Of a DNA stretch of 64,000 nt, positions 54,282-62,565 are shown piece by piece (the stretch's first letter is position 1; every line of letters starts with the position of its first letter). The position numbers were made by a program, and so were the translations under genes. The DNA comes from Nostoc calcicola FACHB-3891 (lineage in GTDB: Bacteria; Cyanobacteriota; Cyanobacteriia; Cyanobacteriales; Nostocaceae). The stretch lies in assembly GCF_014697355.1 (NCBI RefSeq), contig NZ_JACJRQ010000001.1:620001-684000 (forward strand), in the 5' to 3' direction. The notes below the pieces were generated by a model, which did not search any database, was not told the DNA's origin, and worked only from the letters and a program-made list of their open reading frames with translations.

Positions 54282-54470
54282 TTAGGGTGTTGACTCCGCT
54301 TGTATTCTCTTCCTAAATTCAATTAGGGCTTGTTCTTCTGTACTAACTACAACTCGGTTAGGTTTTGCCCTCATAATTGTTAAATAATGTTGAAAAGCCT
54401 CCTCATCATCTGGATGTGTTTTTACATAAGTCCTCAGTTCGGCTTCGCTTAATTGTTGATAGTTACTCAT
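54282..54470 (-). CDS. DUF6887-like small protein
   Basis: The 62-residue protein begins MSNYQQLSEAELRTYVKTHPDDEEAFQHYL, the pattern of a cyanobacterial family I know as DUF6887 (short helical proteins with an 'LSEAELRaYVlaHrdDeeAf' core). Its ATG overlaps the stop of the upstream gene by ATGA. The pair occurs widely in cyanobacteria; function is unknown, and a toxin-antitoxin-like role has not been shown. Confidence 0.7.
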   Translation of the reverse strand: MSNYQQLSEAELRTYVKTHPDDEEAFQHYLTIMRAKPNRVVVSTEEQALIEFRKRIQAESTP

Positions 54471-54652
54471 TGAATTAATTCCTCGCCGTTACTTAAAATT
54501 TCTACTTGAATTGTTTCGCCTATTAACACTACGATTCTTTGAGAGCGTGTATCATAGCGAGTTAATTCAATTGTTCTTAATAGATTGCTTGCTCGTACAC
54601 ATACGCGGTAGAATGTTTCTAGCTGTTCTATTGTAGGATGCAGTGGTTTTAT
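54467..54652 (-). CDS. DUF6888-like small protein with an ATA start
   Basis: A 61-residue frame. KPLHPTIEQLETFYRVCVRASNLLRTIELTRYDTRSQRIVVLIGE has the 'P t.eQ......C......l..i.lvRyD.r...i.iLaGe' pattern I associate with DUF6888. A strong AGGAGG lies five bases before an ATA codon, and an in-frame TGA lies directly before that, so no ATG, GTG or TTG start is available. Either ATA initiates weakly or the gene is decaying. The stop overlaps the next start as ATGA, so the two genes are coupled. Confidence 0.6.
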   Translation of the reverse strand: MKPLHPTIEQLETFYRVCVRASNLLRTIELTRYDTRSQRIVVLIGETIQVEILSNGEELIQ

Positions 54653-54888
54653 TCAAACCTCCTCAGAATTTTTATCTTTTGTACTACCATCTCTAGTTTC
54701 ACCTAAAGGTCAAACAGTTATGCAAATTATGTGTCATTGGGGAATAGAGACTTGACCTGTTTTTCCTAGCTTGATGACTTCCATAAATCTAAATAACCAT
54801 AATCCGGCAACCCGGAATTTAATTAAATCATAACTAATCAGGTTTACTCGCACCAACCTTTCTGTCGATTGATTTAGTTTACAGGCAT
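54653..54888. other. Rest of the insertion between TPR fragments
   Basis: AT-rich unique sequence with no gene. It ends just before the HIP1 half-site at 54901, where TPR sequence resumes. Confidence 0.4.
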
Positions 54889-54905
54889 TTGGTACAAAAA
54901 GCGAT

Positions 54906-54926
54906 GTCTACGACGGGCTACGCCTA
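54906..54926 (+). repeat. 21-bp element interrupting a HIP1 site, copy B
   Basis: Same element as at 32592. GCGAT ends at 54905 and CGCACTC resumes at 54927; the TPR units upstream have uninterrupted GCGATCGCACTC here. Confidence 0.9.
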
Positions 54927-55046
54927 CGCACTCTACAATCAGTCTTTGGAAATAAATGAACACATTGGTAATGTCCAAGTCCAAGCCGCAACGTTGCACC
55001 AGCTGGGAATTCTCTACGCCGACAAAGGGGAAGTGGGTGAAGCGAT

Positions 55047-55067
55047 GTCTACGACGGGCTACGCCTA
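55047..55067 (+). repeat. 21-bp element interrupting a HIP1 site, copy C
   Basis: Same element as at 32592 and 54906. GAAGCGAT and CGCACTTTTC on either side are identical to the uninterrupted TPR units upstream, so the insertion boundaries are visible to the base. Confidence 0.92.
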
Positions 55068-55393
55068 CGCACTTTTCAATCAGTCTTTGGAAATAGATGA
55101 ACGCATTGGTAATGTTCAAGGTAAAGCAATGACTCTGTGGTGGTTAGGACATTTGGCAGAACAGCAGGGTGAATACACTAAAGCGATATCCTATTTGCAA
55201 CCAGCTTTAGAGATTTTGCAGCGATTGAAGTCACCGGATGCTGAAAGTGTGAGTGCAAGTCTCAATAGGGTAATTCGTAATTCGTAATTCGTAATTACAG
55301 CACTGAAAGTTTTTTGTCTCACGCAGAGGCGCAGAGGCGCAAAGAAGAAGGCAAGAGTGTGGTTTAAGTAAATGAAAATTGCTGTAATGAGTC

Positions 55394-55834
55394 TTTGATA
55401 TTCACGCGAGAGTCTTTGATATTCGCGTGAGAATCTTTGATATTCACGCGAGAGTCTTTGATATTCGCGCGAGAATCTTTGATATTCGCGTGAGAATCTT
55501 TGATACTCATGAATGAGTCTTTGATATTCGCGTGAGAATCTTTGATATTCACGCGAGAGTCTTTAATATTCGTCGGCGAGTCTTTGATATTCACGCGAGA
55601 GTCTTTGATATTCGTCGGCGAGTCTTTGATATTCGCGCGAGAGTCTTTGATACTCGTGAATGAGTTTTTGATACTCGCGGACGAGTCTTTTATACTCGTG
55701 GACGAGTCTTTGATACTCGCGCGAGAGTCTTTGATACTCGCGCGAGAGTCTTTGATACTCGTCGGCGAGTCTTTGATATTCGCGGACGAGCCTTTGATAC
55801 TCGTGAATGAGTCTTTGATACTGATTAACGTAGT
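55394..55834. repeat. 21-bp tandem array of hairpin units (21 copies)
   Basis: TTTGATA recurs every 21 bases from 55394 to 55814. Each unit has the form TTTGATAYTC-(6 variable)-GARTC. The two arms stay complementary in sequence-changing pairs: ACTC with GAGT and ATTC with GAAT. The other combination is ATTC with GAGT, a G-U pair in plus-strand RNA. Long open frames on both strands follow from the 21-base period and look incidental. Confidence 0.92.
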
Positions 55835-56057
55835 GTGCAACTTCTTTCTCTCAAACTTAACCCCCAACCTCTTACCTACAAGAGACGCTACCGTGTACAT
55901 ACATCTAGATGCTGTGTAGAATGTGGTTTGATCCCCCTAAATCCCCCTTAAAAAGGGGGACTTTAATCTAATCCCCCTAAATCCCTCTTAAAAAGGGGGA
56001 CTTTAAGAAATTTTTCCCATGTTTTCAAGGAGTGTAAAGGGATAAACACTAGAAACT
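55835..56057. other. Gap with a C/G-run repeat pair
   Basis: Contains GATCCCCCTAAATCCCCCTTAAAAAGGGGGAC at 55930-55962 and a second copy at 55970-56004. No gene is visible. The first 90 bases are the unique flank of the 21-bp array. Confidence 0.6.
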
Positions 56058-56462
56058 ATGATGAACAACCTCAACAGTAGCAATTTACATTTACCTTACA
56101 ATCCAAAGCTTGTAGAAAGAGCAAAAGAACTTCGCAAAAATATGACCCCAGCAGAAAAAAAGCTGTGGTGTGAATATCTGAGTGATTTTCAATTTCGGGT
56201 TTTAAGACAAAGACCAATTAATCATTTTATAGTTGATTTCTACTGTCCTACTTTACAAGTAGTTATTGAAATTGATGGGGACAGCCATTTTACAGATGAA
56301 GGTCAAGATTATGACATAGAGAGAACACGTATTCTAGAAGGCTATGGTTTAAAGATTATTAGGTTTACAAATAGTCAAGTTTTAAATCAATTTGATAGTG
56401 TGTGCGAGCAGATACAGGGTTTAATCCCTTCTAAACCCTCTTTTAAAGGGAAAAATTCTTAA
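56058..56462 (+). CDS. DUF559 family putative endonuclease
   Basis: The 134-residue protein is a Vsr-like nuclease relative: MTPAEKKLWCEYLSDFQFRVLRQRPINHFIVDFYCPTLQVVIEIDGDSH shows the family pattern with FIVDFYCP and the acidic EIDGDSH. It is followed by RTRILEGYGLKIIRFTNSQVL. DUF559 genes are often found near mobile or restriction elements. The last dozen residues (KPSFKGKNS) come from the adjacent C/G-run repeat, so the original C-terminus has been replaced. Confidence 0.88.
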   Translation: MMNNLNSSNLHLPYNPKLVERAKELRKNMTPAEKKLWCEYLSDFQFRVLRQRPINHFIVDFYCPTLQVVIEIDGDSHFTDEGQDYDIERTRILEGYGLKIIRFTNSQVLNQFDSVCEQIQGLIPSKPSFKGKNS

Positions 56463-56463
56463 A

Positions 56464-56495
56464 ATCCCCCTTTTTAAGGGGGATTTAGGGGGATC
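56464..56495. repeat. C/G-run hairpin repeat, partial copy
   Basis: ATCCCCCTTTTTAAGGGGGATTTAGGGGGATC, followed by CTAAAACGTTTTGCTACCGA, which closely matches the flank of the 49880 copy (CTAGAACGTTTTATTACCGA). The element therefore extends about 20-40 bases beyond the C/G runs. Confidence 0.8.
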
Positions 56496-56538
56496 TAAAA
56501 CGTTTTGCTACCGACCAGAGAACTTTTAAAACATTCTC

Positions 56539-56658
56539 TTAGATTAAATCAGTATCTATGCCGAGCGATCGCAAGTGTTCTGCTAATAATTCAGCACGTC
56601 GTCGTGCTTGTTGAGCTTCTTGCTGTGCTTGCAGATTTAATAAATCGGGGTTCTTTTG
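56539..56658 (-). pseudogene. Uma2-type C-terminal fragment
   Basis: Read on the minus strand, QKNPDLLNLQAQQEAQQARRRAELLAEHLRSLGIDTDLI ends with TAA. The alternating Ala/Gln/Glu/Arg helix and the LxSLGIDPD end are characteristic of the tail of many cyanobacterial Uma2 proteins. A TAG stop precedes it and the catalytic domain is missing, so it is a remnant. Confidence 0.65.
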
Positions 56659-56669
56659 CTAATTGGATA

Positions 56670-56984
56670 TTAATTTTCTACTTGTTTGAGTTTTTGAAAA
56701 ATTTCATCAAGTGGTGATTCAGATCCCTCAGGACAAAATTCTAAAGCAAGTCTAACTTTTCCTTTTTTCCATCCCTGAGTACTGAATTGCAGAACTTCAC
56801 AATTTAATCCTTGAGTATACAAATTTACTTCATCTGTTTCATCTGCTCCAATATACTCCTTAATTGCTGTAATCAAATCACGGACTTTAAAAGTTTTAGC
56901 AATATTTAGCTTATTAAAAGTGTCTGGTTCTATAGACACAACTTCATCGTGATTTAGTCTCTCAAATCCATCTTGCATAAACAT
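56670..56984 (-). CDS. KGK domain protein
   Basis: A 104-residue soluble protein. The C-terminal half has GWKKGKVRLALEFCPEG, the KGK motif and following strand that define this small cyanobacterial family; the N-terminal half has FKVRDLITAIKEYIG. Function is unknown. It lies upstream of a Uma2 remnant on the same strand. Confidence 0.8.
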   Translation of the reverse strand: MFMQDGFERLNHDEVVSIEPDTFNKLNIAKTFKVRDLITAIKEYIGADETDEVNLYTQGLNCEVLQFSTQGWKKGKVRLALEFCPEGSESPLDEIFQKLKQVEN

Positions 56985-57140
56985 CTCCTGTCACTAAATC
57001 TATCCTTTCCACAGATTTAGCAGTTCATCCGAAATAAAATAATGATTTTATGGATTTAGTGGTTGTAATAAGTTAGGAGTTAGAAGTGCTAAGTGATGAG
57101 TAAAAAATACTTAACACTTAGCACTATTTTGATGAGGTTT

Positions 57141-58214
57141 TTAGAAAAACCAACCGTAAGAATGCAAACCTTTACCCAAAAGATTTACACCGAGATAGCA
57201 AACCCAGACAACAACAAAGCCGGTGGCGGCTAAAATTGCCGGACGACGCCCTTGCCAACTGCGAGTAATTCTGGCATGAAGGTAAGCTGCGAAGACTAAC
57301 CAGGTGATTAACGCCCAAGTTTCTTTGGGGTCCCAACTCCAATAGGAACCCCAAGCTTCGTTAGCCCAAACGCCACCGGCAATAATACCAATTGTCAGCA
57401 GGGGAAATCCTAATCCGATGATGCGATAGCTGATATTATCGAGAGTTTCGGCAAGGCTAAGGCGCTGGGGTGAAAGAGGTTCCGAATTTTGGATTTCGGA
57501 TTTTGGATTTTGGATTGGGGTTGTTGTGACTAAACCCAAAACAGCGGTGTTAGCGTTACCGTTGCCGTTGCTACTAGTTTCAAAACGGGCAAAGCCGTTA
57601 TTTTCGGCAGAGGGGGCTGGTGATTCAGAAATAAGTTCTGTTGCTTTGTGCAAGCGATAGCCGTTGCTACGATAGCCACCAGTACCAACAGAACTGCCTT
57701 GTAGTTGGATGTCTTGACCGCGAGTGACAATTAGAAAAGCGATCGCCAATAACGAACCCACCATCAAAGCAGAATAACTCAACATCATGACGCTGACATG
57801 CATCATCAGCCAATTTGACTTCAAGGCAGGTACTAGGGGTTCCGACAGTTGCATCTGAGATGGTAATGTCAGGGTAGCAAAAGCCGCGATCGCCATTGCC
57901 ACTGGAGCTGTAGCAACTCCTACTAAACGGCTACGGCTGCTGTTTTCAGCAATTAGATGAACTGTAGTAATTCCCCAAGTTAAGAAAAACAGAGATTCAT
58001 ACAAATTGCTCAGGGGAAAATAACCAGCTTCGATCCATCGTGCCCCTAATAGTGTAGCTATACACAAATTAGCGATCGCCATCCCAGCTGTCCCCAAAGC
58101 GGCTAGATAAGGCAGATTCGGAAAAGCCGCTCCTCCCCAATACACCAGCATTGTCAGGAATAATACGGCAAAGGAAGCATTGTCCAGCCAGTTCTGGAGT
58201 ACAACCAGATTCAT
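57141..58214 (-). CDS. ccsA: Cytochrome c maturation protein CcsA (TIGR03144 'CcsB')
   Basis: A 357-residue membrane protein with about eight helices. The heme-handling WWD-type motif is [19 protein letters not shown], near residue 300, and conserved histidines occur in membrane helices. In the System II pathway it delivers heme to apocytochromes at the periplasmic/lumenal side together with Ccs1. Databases use both ccsA and ccsB for this protein. Residues about 232-246 ([14 protein letters not shown]), in the loop before the motif, come from a GGATTTTGGATT-type dispersed repeat. Confidence 0.92.
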   Translation of the reverse strand: MNLVVLQNWLDNASFAVLFLTMLVYWGGAAFPNLPYLAALGTAGMAIANLCIATLLGARWIEAGYFPLSNLYESLFFLTWGITTVHLIAENSSRSRLVGVATAPVAMAIAAFATLTLPSQMQLSEPLVPALKSNWLMMHVSVMMLSYSALMVGSLLAIAFLIVTRGQDIQLQGSSVGTGGYRSNGYRLHKATELISESPAPSAENNGFARFETSSNGNGNANTAVLGLVTTTPIQNPKSEIQNSEPLSPQRLSLAETLDNISYRIIGLGFPLLTIGIIAGGVWANEAWGSYWSWDPKETWALITWLVFAAYLHARITRSWQGRRPAILAATGFVVVWVCYLGVNLLGKGLHSYGWFF

Positions 58215-58261
58215 AAAGTCTTCTCTCCGTGGATTCTTTAAAATATCGATTCTGACTGTTC

Positions 58262-58434
58262 TGATCCTATCTGGTTATAGGGGAATGGGGAATGGGGAAT
58301 GGGGAAGAGGCAGGGGAGCAGTTCTTGCTGGGAGCAGAGGGGAGGAACTTCTCCCCTGCCCCCAGCAAGAACTGCCCCTCTTCCTCATCTCCCCATCTCC
58401 CCATCCCCCTCATCTCCCTCATCTCCCCACTCCC
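58262..58434. repeat. Heptamer repeats upstream of ccsA
   Basis: GGGGAATGGGGAATGGGG and a GAGCAGAGGGG patch are followed by complementary CCCCATCTCCCC and CTCCCTCATC units. The next gene ends directly in this block. Confidence 0.85.
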
Positions 58435-60135
58435 CTATTTACTCACTTTTTTAAGTGCTATAAAAATGTCGTAACGGTTACTACGATTGTCGCTGACAGC
58501 AGATGTCATGCCAATTGAGCGCGTTGCACTTAGTAAGGTTTGTTGATTGGGGATCAGAGTTGGTAAGGGAAAGTTTTTCACGGTTCGTTCCACATCCAGG
58601 AAAAATTGACCATTTGTCGGATTGGGTTCTGTAGGAACTGTTTGCTGGAATGGAAGAGTGCTAGCTAGTGTGGTGTTTGGTTTGGGAACAATTTTATCAG
58701 TGATGGGAGCGCCCACTACTAAGAAAGCAACATCTCCATCTAACCAGCCGTGGGTGGCGGTTAATGTACCATAAGGTGATACCCAGTTAACAACGGGTTG
58801 ACCTGCGACTTTCCCCGGTTGGACTTGGAATTGGTATTGATTTGTCATGACTTCATCAAGCTGAGTGATAGACGCTTGGGCTGATTTGCGATTGCTTGTC
58901 TGTACCATGAACAGCAAACCCGCACGAAAATTATCTGGTGAACCTTCTTTTGGCGTATTAGGAATCACTGATAAGGAAAATTCGCCTTTCATCCAACTGA
59001 GTAAATCTTTATCTAAATCGAGATCGGTAAGAGATTTTACACCACCTCGCAGTTGTTCTGGTGCGATCGGTGAGAGGGGATTTCCCTGAGATGTTAAAAC
59101 ATATTCTCCCCACAACCGCTGTAAATTACCGCCGGAGAGCATCATTAAGGTTTCTGCTGGTATGCGGCTTTGCATTTTCCCCGCTTTGTTTTCCACCGCC
59201 AGCACGCGTTGACTATTAGGATTGAGCCAAGAAACGCCTTTTAAGCGGATTCCTTCTGATTCTAAGGTCATTGTTGCTGCTAAACCTTGGTTATTTTGCA
59301 GTTGAGCTAAAACTTGAGCAGGTAAAGGGCGATTTGGAGAAGCAGCGGCTATTTTAGCTGCTGTTGGTACATTGACGTAAAACTGGGCAAAGGGTTGATT
59401 ATTGGCGATTTTTGGCAAATTTTCGGCAAAGCCCCCTGTTGTAGCGAGGGATGTTTGATTTTTGTAGGCATCAATCGCTCGTTCTGTGGCTTTGGGACTA
59501 TCAGTTATCACTAGGAAACGACTATCTAGCAAGGCTGCTGAAAAGTTTTCGCCTGGTTTTCCCTGATTTTGTTTGATGGCAATTCCTTGATAAATGCGGT
59601 CAACCCATTTGCCTTGTTTGAGGGTTTTGGGTTGTGAGAAGATGTTTTTGGCTATTTCTGGGTTTTTTACTGGCAAGACCATTACCATCGACTGCTGATC
59701 CCCAGTCACATCTTCATCGGTGGCAACTGGTTTGGTTGCAGATTTACTCGCTGTTTTTGGCGCGAGAATCGCAATTGTAACGTTATTGCCTACCCAAGGA
59801 GCAATATCTTTCTGGAAGTCATAACCATTATTAGTCAGAAAGCGATCGCGTAACTGTACTAAATTTTTATCTAGTTCTGCTTGGGTTTCTTTTGTCCCAA
59901 ACTGCCGTAATTTCTGCCATTGCTGGGGATCTGTTGTTAAGGAAACCGCAAATAGAGCATCACCAGGAATAATATTTGCACCTACTAGCAAATCGTTCCA
60001 AGATGGTTGTCTTTGGGTTAACAACCAATATGCTGCACTCCCCGCAGTAATTAATAACCCAGCAGACGACAGCGCCAGCACCAGAGACGGTTTCTTATTT
60101 TTCTTCATGGGAACAGACACAAGAGGCGGTGCCAT
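58435..60135 (-). CDS. DUF3352 domain protein, membrane-anchored
   Basis: A 566-residue protein. One N-terminal membrane helix (SLVLALSSAGLLITAGSAAYWLL, about 17-39) precedes a large extracytoplasmic domain. IIPGDALFAVSLTTDPQQWQKLRQFGT and the following LAPWVGNNVTIAIL are typical of cyanobacterial DUF3352 proteins, as is the later YKNQTSLATTGGF region. ATG at residue 10 (MKKNKKPS) is an alternative start. Function is unknown; an envelope or thylakoid-lumen location is likely. Confidence 0.85.
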   Translation of the reverse strand: MAPPLVSVPMKKNKKPSLVLALSSAGLLITAGSAAYWLLTQRQPSWNDLLVGANIIPGDALFAVSLTTDPQQWQKLRQFGTKETQAELDKNLVQLRDRFLTNNGYDFQKDIAPWVGNNVTIAILAPKTASKSATKPVATDEDVTGDQQSMVMVLPVKNPEIAKNIFSQPKTLKQGKWVDRIYQGIAIKQNQGKPGENFSAALLDSRFLVITDSPKATERAIDAYKNQTSLATTGGFAENLPKIANNQPFAQFYVNVPTAAKIAAASPNRPLPAQVLAQLQNNQGLAATMTLESEGIRLKGVSWLNPNSQRVLAVENKAGKMQSRIPAETLMMLSGGNLQRLWGEYVLTSQGNPLSPIAPEQLRGGVKSLTDLDLDKDLLSWMKGEFSLSVIPNTPKEGSPDNFRAGLLFMVQTSNRKSAQASITQLDEVMTNQYQFQVQPGKVAGQPVVNWVSPYGTLTATHGWLDGDVAFLVVGAPITDKIVPKPNTTLASTLPFQQTVPTEPNPTNGQFFLDVERTVKNFPLPTLIPNQQTLLSATRSIGMTSAVSDNRSNRYDIFIALKKVSK

Positions 60136-61150
60136 TGAAACCTAATACCTCATACTTGCAAACTCATTACTTGCTTGATTGCTTCAGTTAATCAATTTTA
60201 AATTTTAAATTTTGGATTTTGGATTCACCCCGATTACTGGCTTGATAGCGCAGCGTCAAGCCTTCTCTTCTCCTTCTCCTGTGGTGGCCGCTGCGCGTAG
60301 CTTGCTTCCCCGGAGGGGTACAAAGACGCACTCGCTCTCGAGAGGCAACGCCTTCTCTTTCAGAGACGCTAACGCGAACGGCATAGCTTTGCTTAGAGTA
60401 AGTCAGACGCTCCTATGTGGCTAATGCAACGCTTACGAGCGTCGGATTTGAAATTTTGGATTTGTTCGGCACAGGAGGGGCGGGACATGTAGCTTGCTTC
60501 TTTGTTCGCGTAGCCTTCCGTAGGAAAGGAGTACCGAAATAATCTAAAATCTAAATCTAAAATCGGCACGGTAAACCAAAAAGTTTCTCGTTATTTAGGG
60601 CTGCTAACTCCATAAATTTGTCCACCTAGATATTGATGATATTTCCGTAATCAATTTTCCAACTGTTTCAAAAGCGCTGTTTTAGTGTTTAGTTACCTTT
60701 TTTAACACGCTTTGTTAAATTTCGCAGGACACTTCCTTTAAACGGATGCCTCTGCGGAAAGTTTTCGATAGTTTAATCGGTTATTTCAAGCACTTCGAGG
60801 ATATAACTAAGTTGACAAAGCTGCAAGTCATCAGATGAAAATAGGGATTAGGGATTAGGGACTGAGCAAGAATATTTATAATATGTAATACCCAGTATCC
60901 AGTCGCCAATTTTCAGTCTCTTGTCCCCAATTTATATACCAACTCACATATATTGTTGAATTATAAATTTTGATAATTTGTATCATTATGATACCAGACC
61001 GTTGTTATTTTTGCTGATAAGCCGCTGCTAATTTTGCAAATGAAAAATTCAATAATTAAGATTTAAATAATATCTTAATTGGCAATATGTAGTAGAGACA
61101 CAAAATTTTGCGTTTCTACTATACCCGCCCCAATCCTTGCTTTTTCGTCA
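60136..61150. other. 1-kb gap rich in small dispersed repeats
   Basis: Between about 60235 and 60545 many short GC-rich pieces follow each other (GCGTAGCTTGCTTCCCCGG, AGAGACGCTAACGCGAAC, GTTCGCGTAGCCTTCCG), with variants of AGCTTGCTTC appearing twice. TTTTAAATTTTGGATTTTGG repeats flank them. The remainder, to 61150, is AT-rich unique DNA without a recognisable gene. Confidence 0.6.
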
Positions 61151-61780
61151 CTATGCCTCAGTATTCACTCCACTCAGCTGCATAGACCCCAAATATTTGG
61201 TTAAATAAGGCGAAAAAACCTCATAAATCAAGGTAAGTGGCTGTCCATGATGCCAAAATAGGTAGTGGCGACCCCAAAAAGGCCCGGTTACATTAAAACC
61301 TGACTGTAGCGCGGGAGAGTAACCGTAATAAATTCCTCGCACATCCCGATACAATTCTGTGCGAAGACGAGCTAAACTCGCCCAAATTGGTAATGAGCGA
61401 TTTTGCAAATATTCATCTACGTGGCTGGCTTCCCACCAAGAAGTAGCATATGCTAATCGCTGACCAGAAGATGTACGCAGCCACACTTGTCGCCGTAGTC
61501 GTGGTCCTGGGACAGCTTGGATTAAGTCAGGGGCATTATCCAAGTCCATGCCAATTAATGACATATCAATGACATCTACTTCTATCGGCTCACCTGTGAG
61601 TAATTCTAAGTGACGTGTTGGCGAACCGTCCCCCAAAAGCATTAGTTGCCAAGCTGGTGCCAGCTGAGTGTGAGGCAAACTTTTTTGAATTACTTCCTCT
61701 CCTCCTTGCCAAATCGGAGTCAGGCGGTGCCAAGCCCCTGGCAGTGTTAAATTGTTCGTTGGCGTAAAAGTAATAGTCAA
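61151..61780 (-). CDS. Chorismate lyase
   Basis: The 209-residue protein belongs to the cyanobacterial chorismate pyruvate-lyase family (PF01947-type; I recall sll1797 in Synechocystis). Features are WQLMLLGDGSPTRHLELLTGEPIEVDVIDM, then RRQVWLRTSSGQRLAYATSWW and a C-terminal FWGRHYLFWHHGQPLTLIYEVFSP with the conserved Glu. It splits chorismate to 4-hydroxybenzoate and pyruvate, the first step of plastoquinone ring supply in cyanobacteria. Length fits the family. Confidence 0.9.
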   Translation of the reverse strand: MTITFTPTNNLTLPGAWHRLTPIWQGGEEVIQKSLPHTQLAPAWQLMLLGDGSPTRHLELLTGEPIEVDVIDMSLIGMDLDNAPDLIQAVPGPRLRRQVWLRTSSGQRLAYATSWWEASHVDEYLQNRSLPIWASLARLRTELYRDVRGIYYGYSPALQSGFNVTGPFWGRHYLFWHHGQPLTLIYEVFSPYLTKYLGSMQLSGVNTEA

Positions 61781-61819
61781 TGTTTTTTACAAAACTTCAC
61801 CTATCTCTATAAAAGCATA

Positions 61820-61990
61820 AAATACCATAGCCATAGCAGTCATTAGTCATTAGTCATCTCTTACAAATTTCTGATGCCTGGGCAAGCCGCAAAGCGTCTA
61901 ATCTCGCAAGAGATTTTGCGCTTTGTCCTTTGACCAATCACCAATGACCCACTAGATTTAAGGGTCAACAGTCTCAGGTGTTTTGATCCT
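61820..61990. repeat. Heptamer repeats near the tRNA gene
   Basis: TCATTAGTCATTAGTCAT, CAATCACCAATGACC and a TTGACTGTTGACCC patch lie between the chorismate lyase gene and the tRNA. Confidence 0.6.
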
Positions 61991-62023
61991 TTGACTGTTG
62001 ACCCTTGATTAATAAACGAAAAA

Positions 62024-62104
62024 TGCGGATGGCGAGACTCGAACTCGCAAGGCAAAGCCACACGCACCTCAAGCGTGCGCGTATACCAATTCCGCCACAT
62101 CCGC
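62024..62104 (-). tRNA. tRNA-Leu(GAG)
   Basis: Read on the minus strand, the acceptor GCGGATG pairs with CATCCGC. The D arm carries GCGG-AATTGGTATA-CGC, the anticodon stem is CACGC/GCGTG with loop TTGAGGT (anticodon GAG), then a long variable arm (class II), a T arm GCGAG-TTCGAGT-CTCGC, and discriminator A. It reads CUC/CUU leucine codons. CCA is not encoded. Confidence 0.95.
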
Positions 62105-62565
62105 GCAGGTTGTCTGAATATAGACTATAGCATAAAAAAATAATTATAGTAAGGTGAGTTCTAAGTTTCGGTTTGGAAAAATTTCAGTGTACGGTTTTAT
62201 AAATTTTCTCAAGGCGGTATCAGACTGACAGAAATGCAGCAGATGCATAAGTGATATTAAAAAGGGTTAGAGCTAGTGTAAGAGACACGGTGGGGTGCAA
62301 AAGCTGTCGCTCAAAGGGCAATGCCTTTTGAGGTCAAAAAGCTTGTGTGCGATCGCCAAAGACTAATTCGGGAAACTGGACAAGACTGGCAACAACAATG
62401 TTGTTAGTCTAGTTAAGCCCCGTAGAGGCAGCAAGCCCAATTCTTGACTTTGGTAAAGATGAAGGTTGAGAATCTCTTGTCATAATTTGAAATAACGCCA
62501 AAGCGTTGTTGCACATCAGATGGGAGAAAATGTCAATCTACTGGTACTAATATCGAAACTCCAAA
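62105..62565. other. Upstream region of accC
   Basis: No gene is visible. It should contain the promoters of accC and, in the other direction, of the tRNA. AACAACA and TGTTGTT form a short inverted repeat at about 62391-62405, next to a HIP1-like GCGATCGC at 62349. Confidence 0.4.

Larger units (their letters stand above)
54889..55287 (+). pseudogene. Orphan C-terminal end of a CHAT/TPR protein
   Basis: An open frame of 132 codons contains two TPR units closely similar to those of the upstream CHAT gene, then a final unit KAMTLWWLGHLAEQQGEYTKAISYLQPALEILQRLKSPDAES that reads as a natural TPR protein end. Both TPR units carry the 21-bp HIP1-interrupting element, adding STTGYAY in frame. It was probably the original 3' end, separated by the 54187-54900 segment. 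It could still be translated, but no ribosome site is obvious. Confidence 0.7.

Noticed and set aside
55394-55834. CRISPR array
   Set aside because: Units are directly contiguous at 21 bp with no spacers, and no cas genes are in the window.
55364-55919. 178- and 125-codon frames encoding IKDSRVN-type and ESLIFTR-type heptads
   Set aside because: Same reason; the covarying hairpin arms explain the sequence constraint better than a protein.
61861-62100. 79-codon minus-strand frame overlapping the tRNA
   Set aside because: Its first part is the tRNA-Leu sequence itself.
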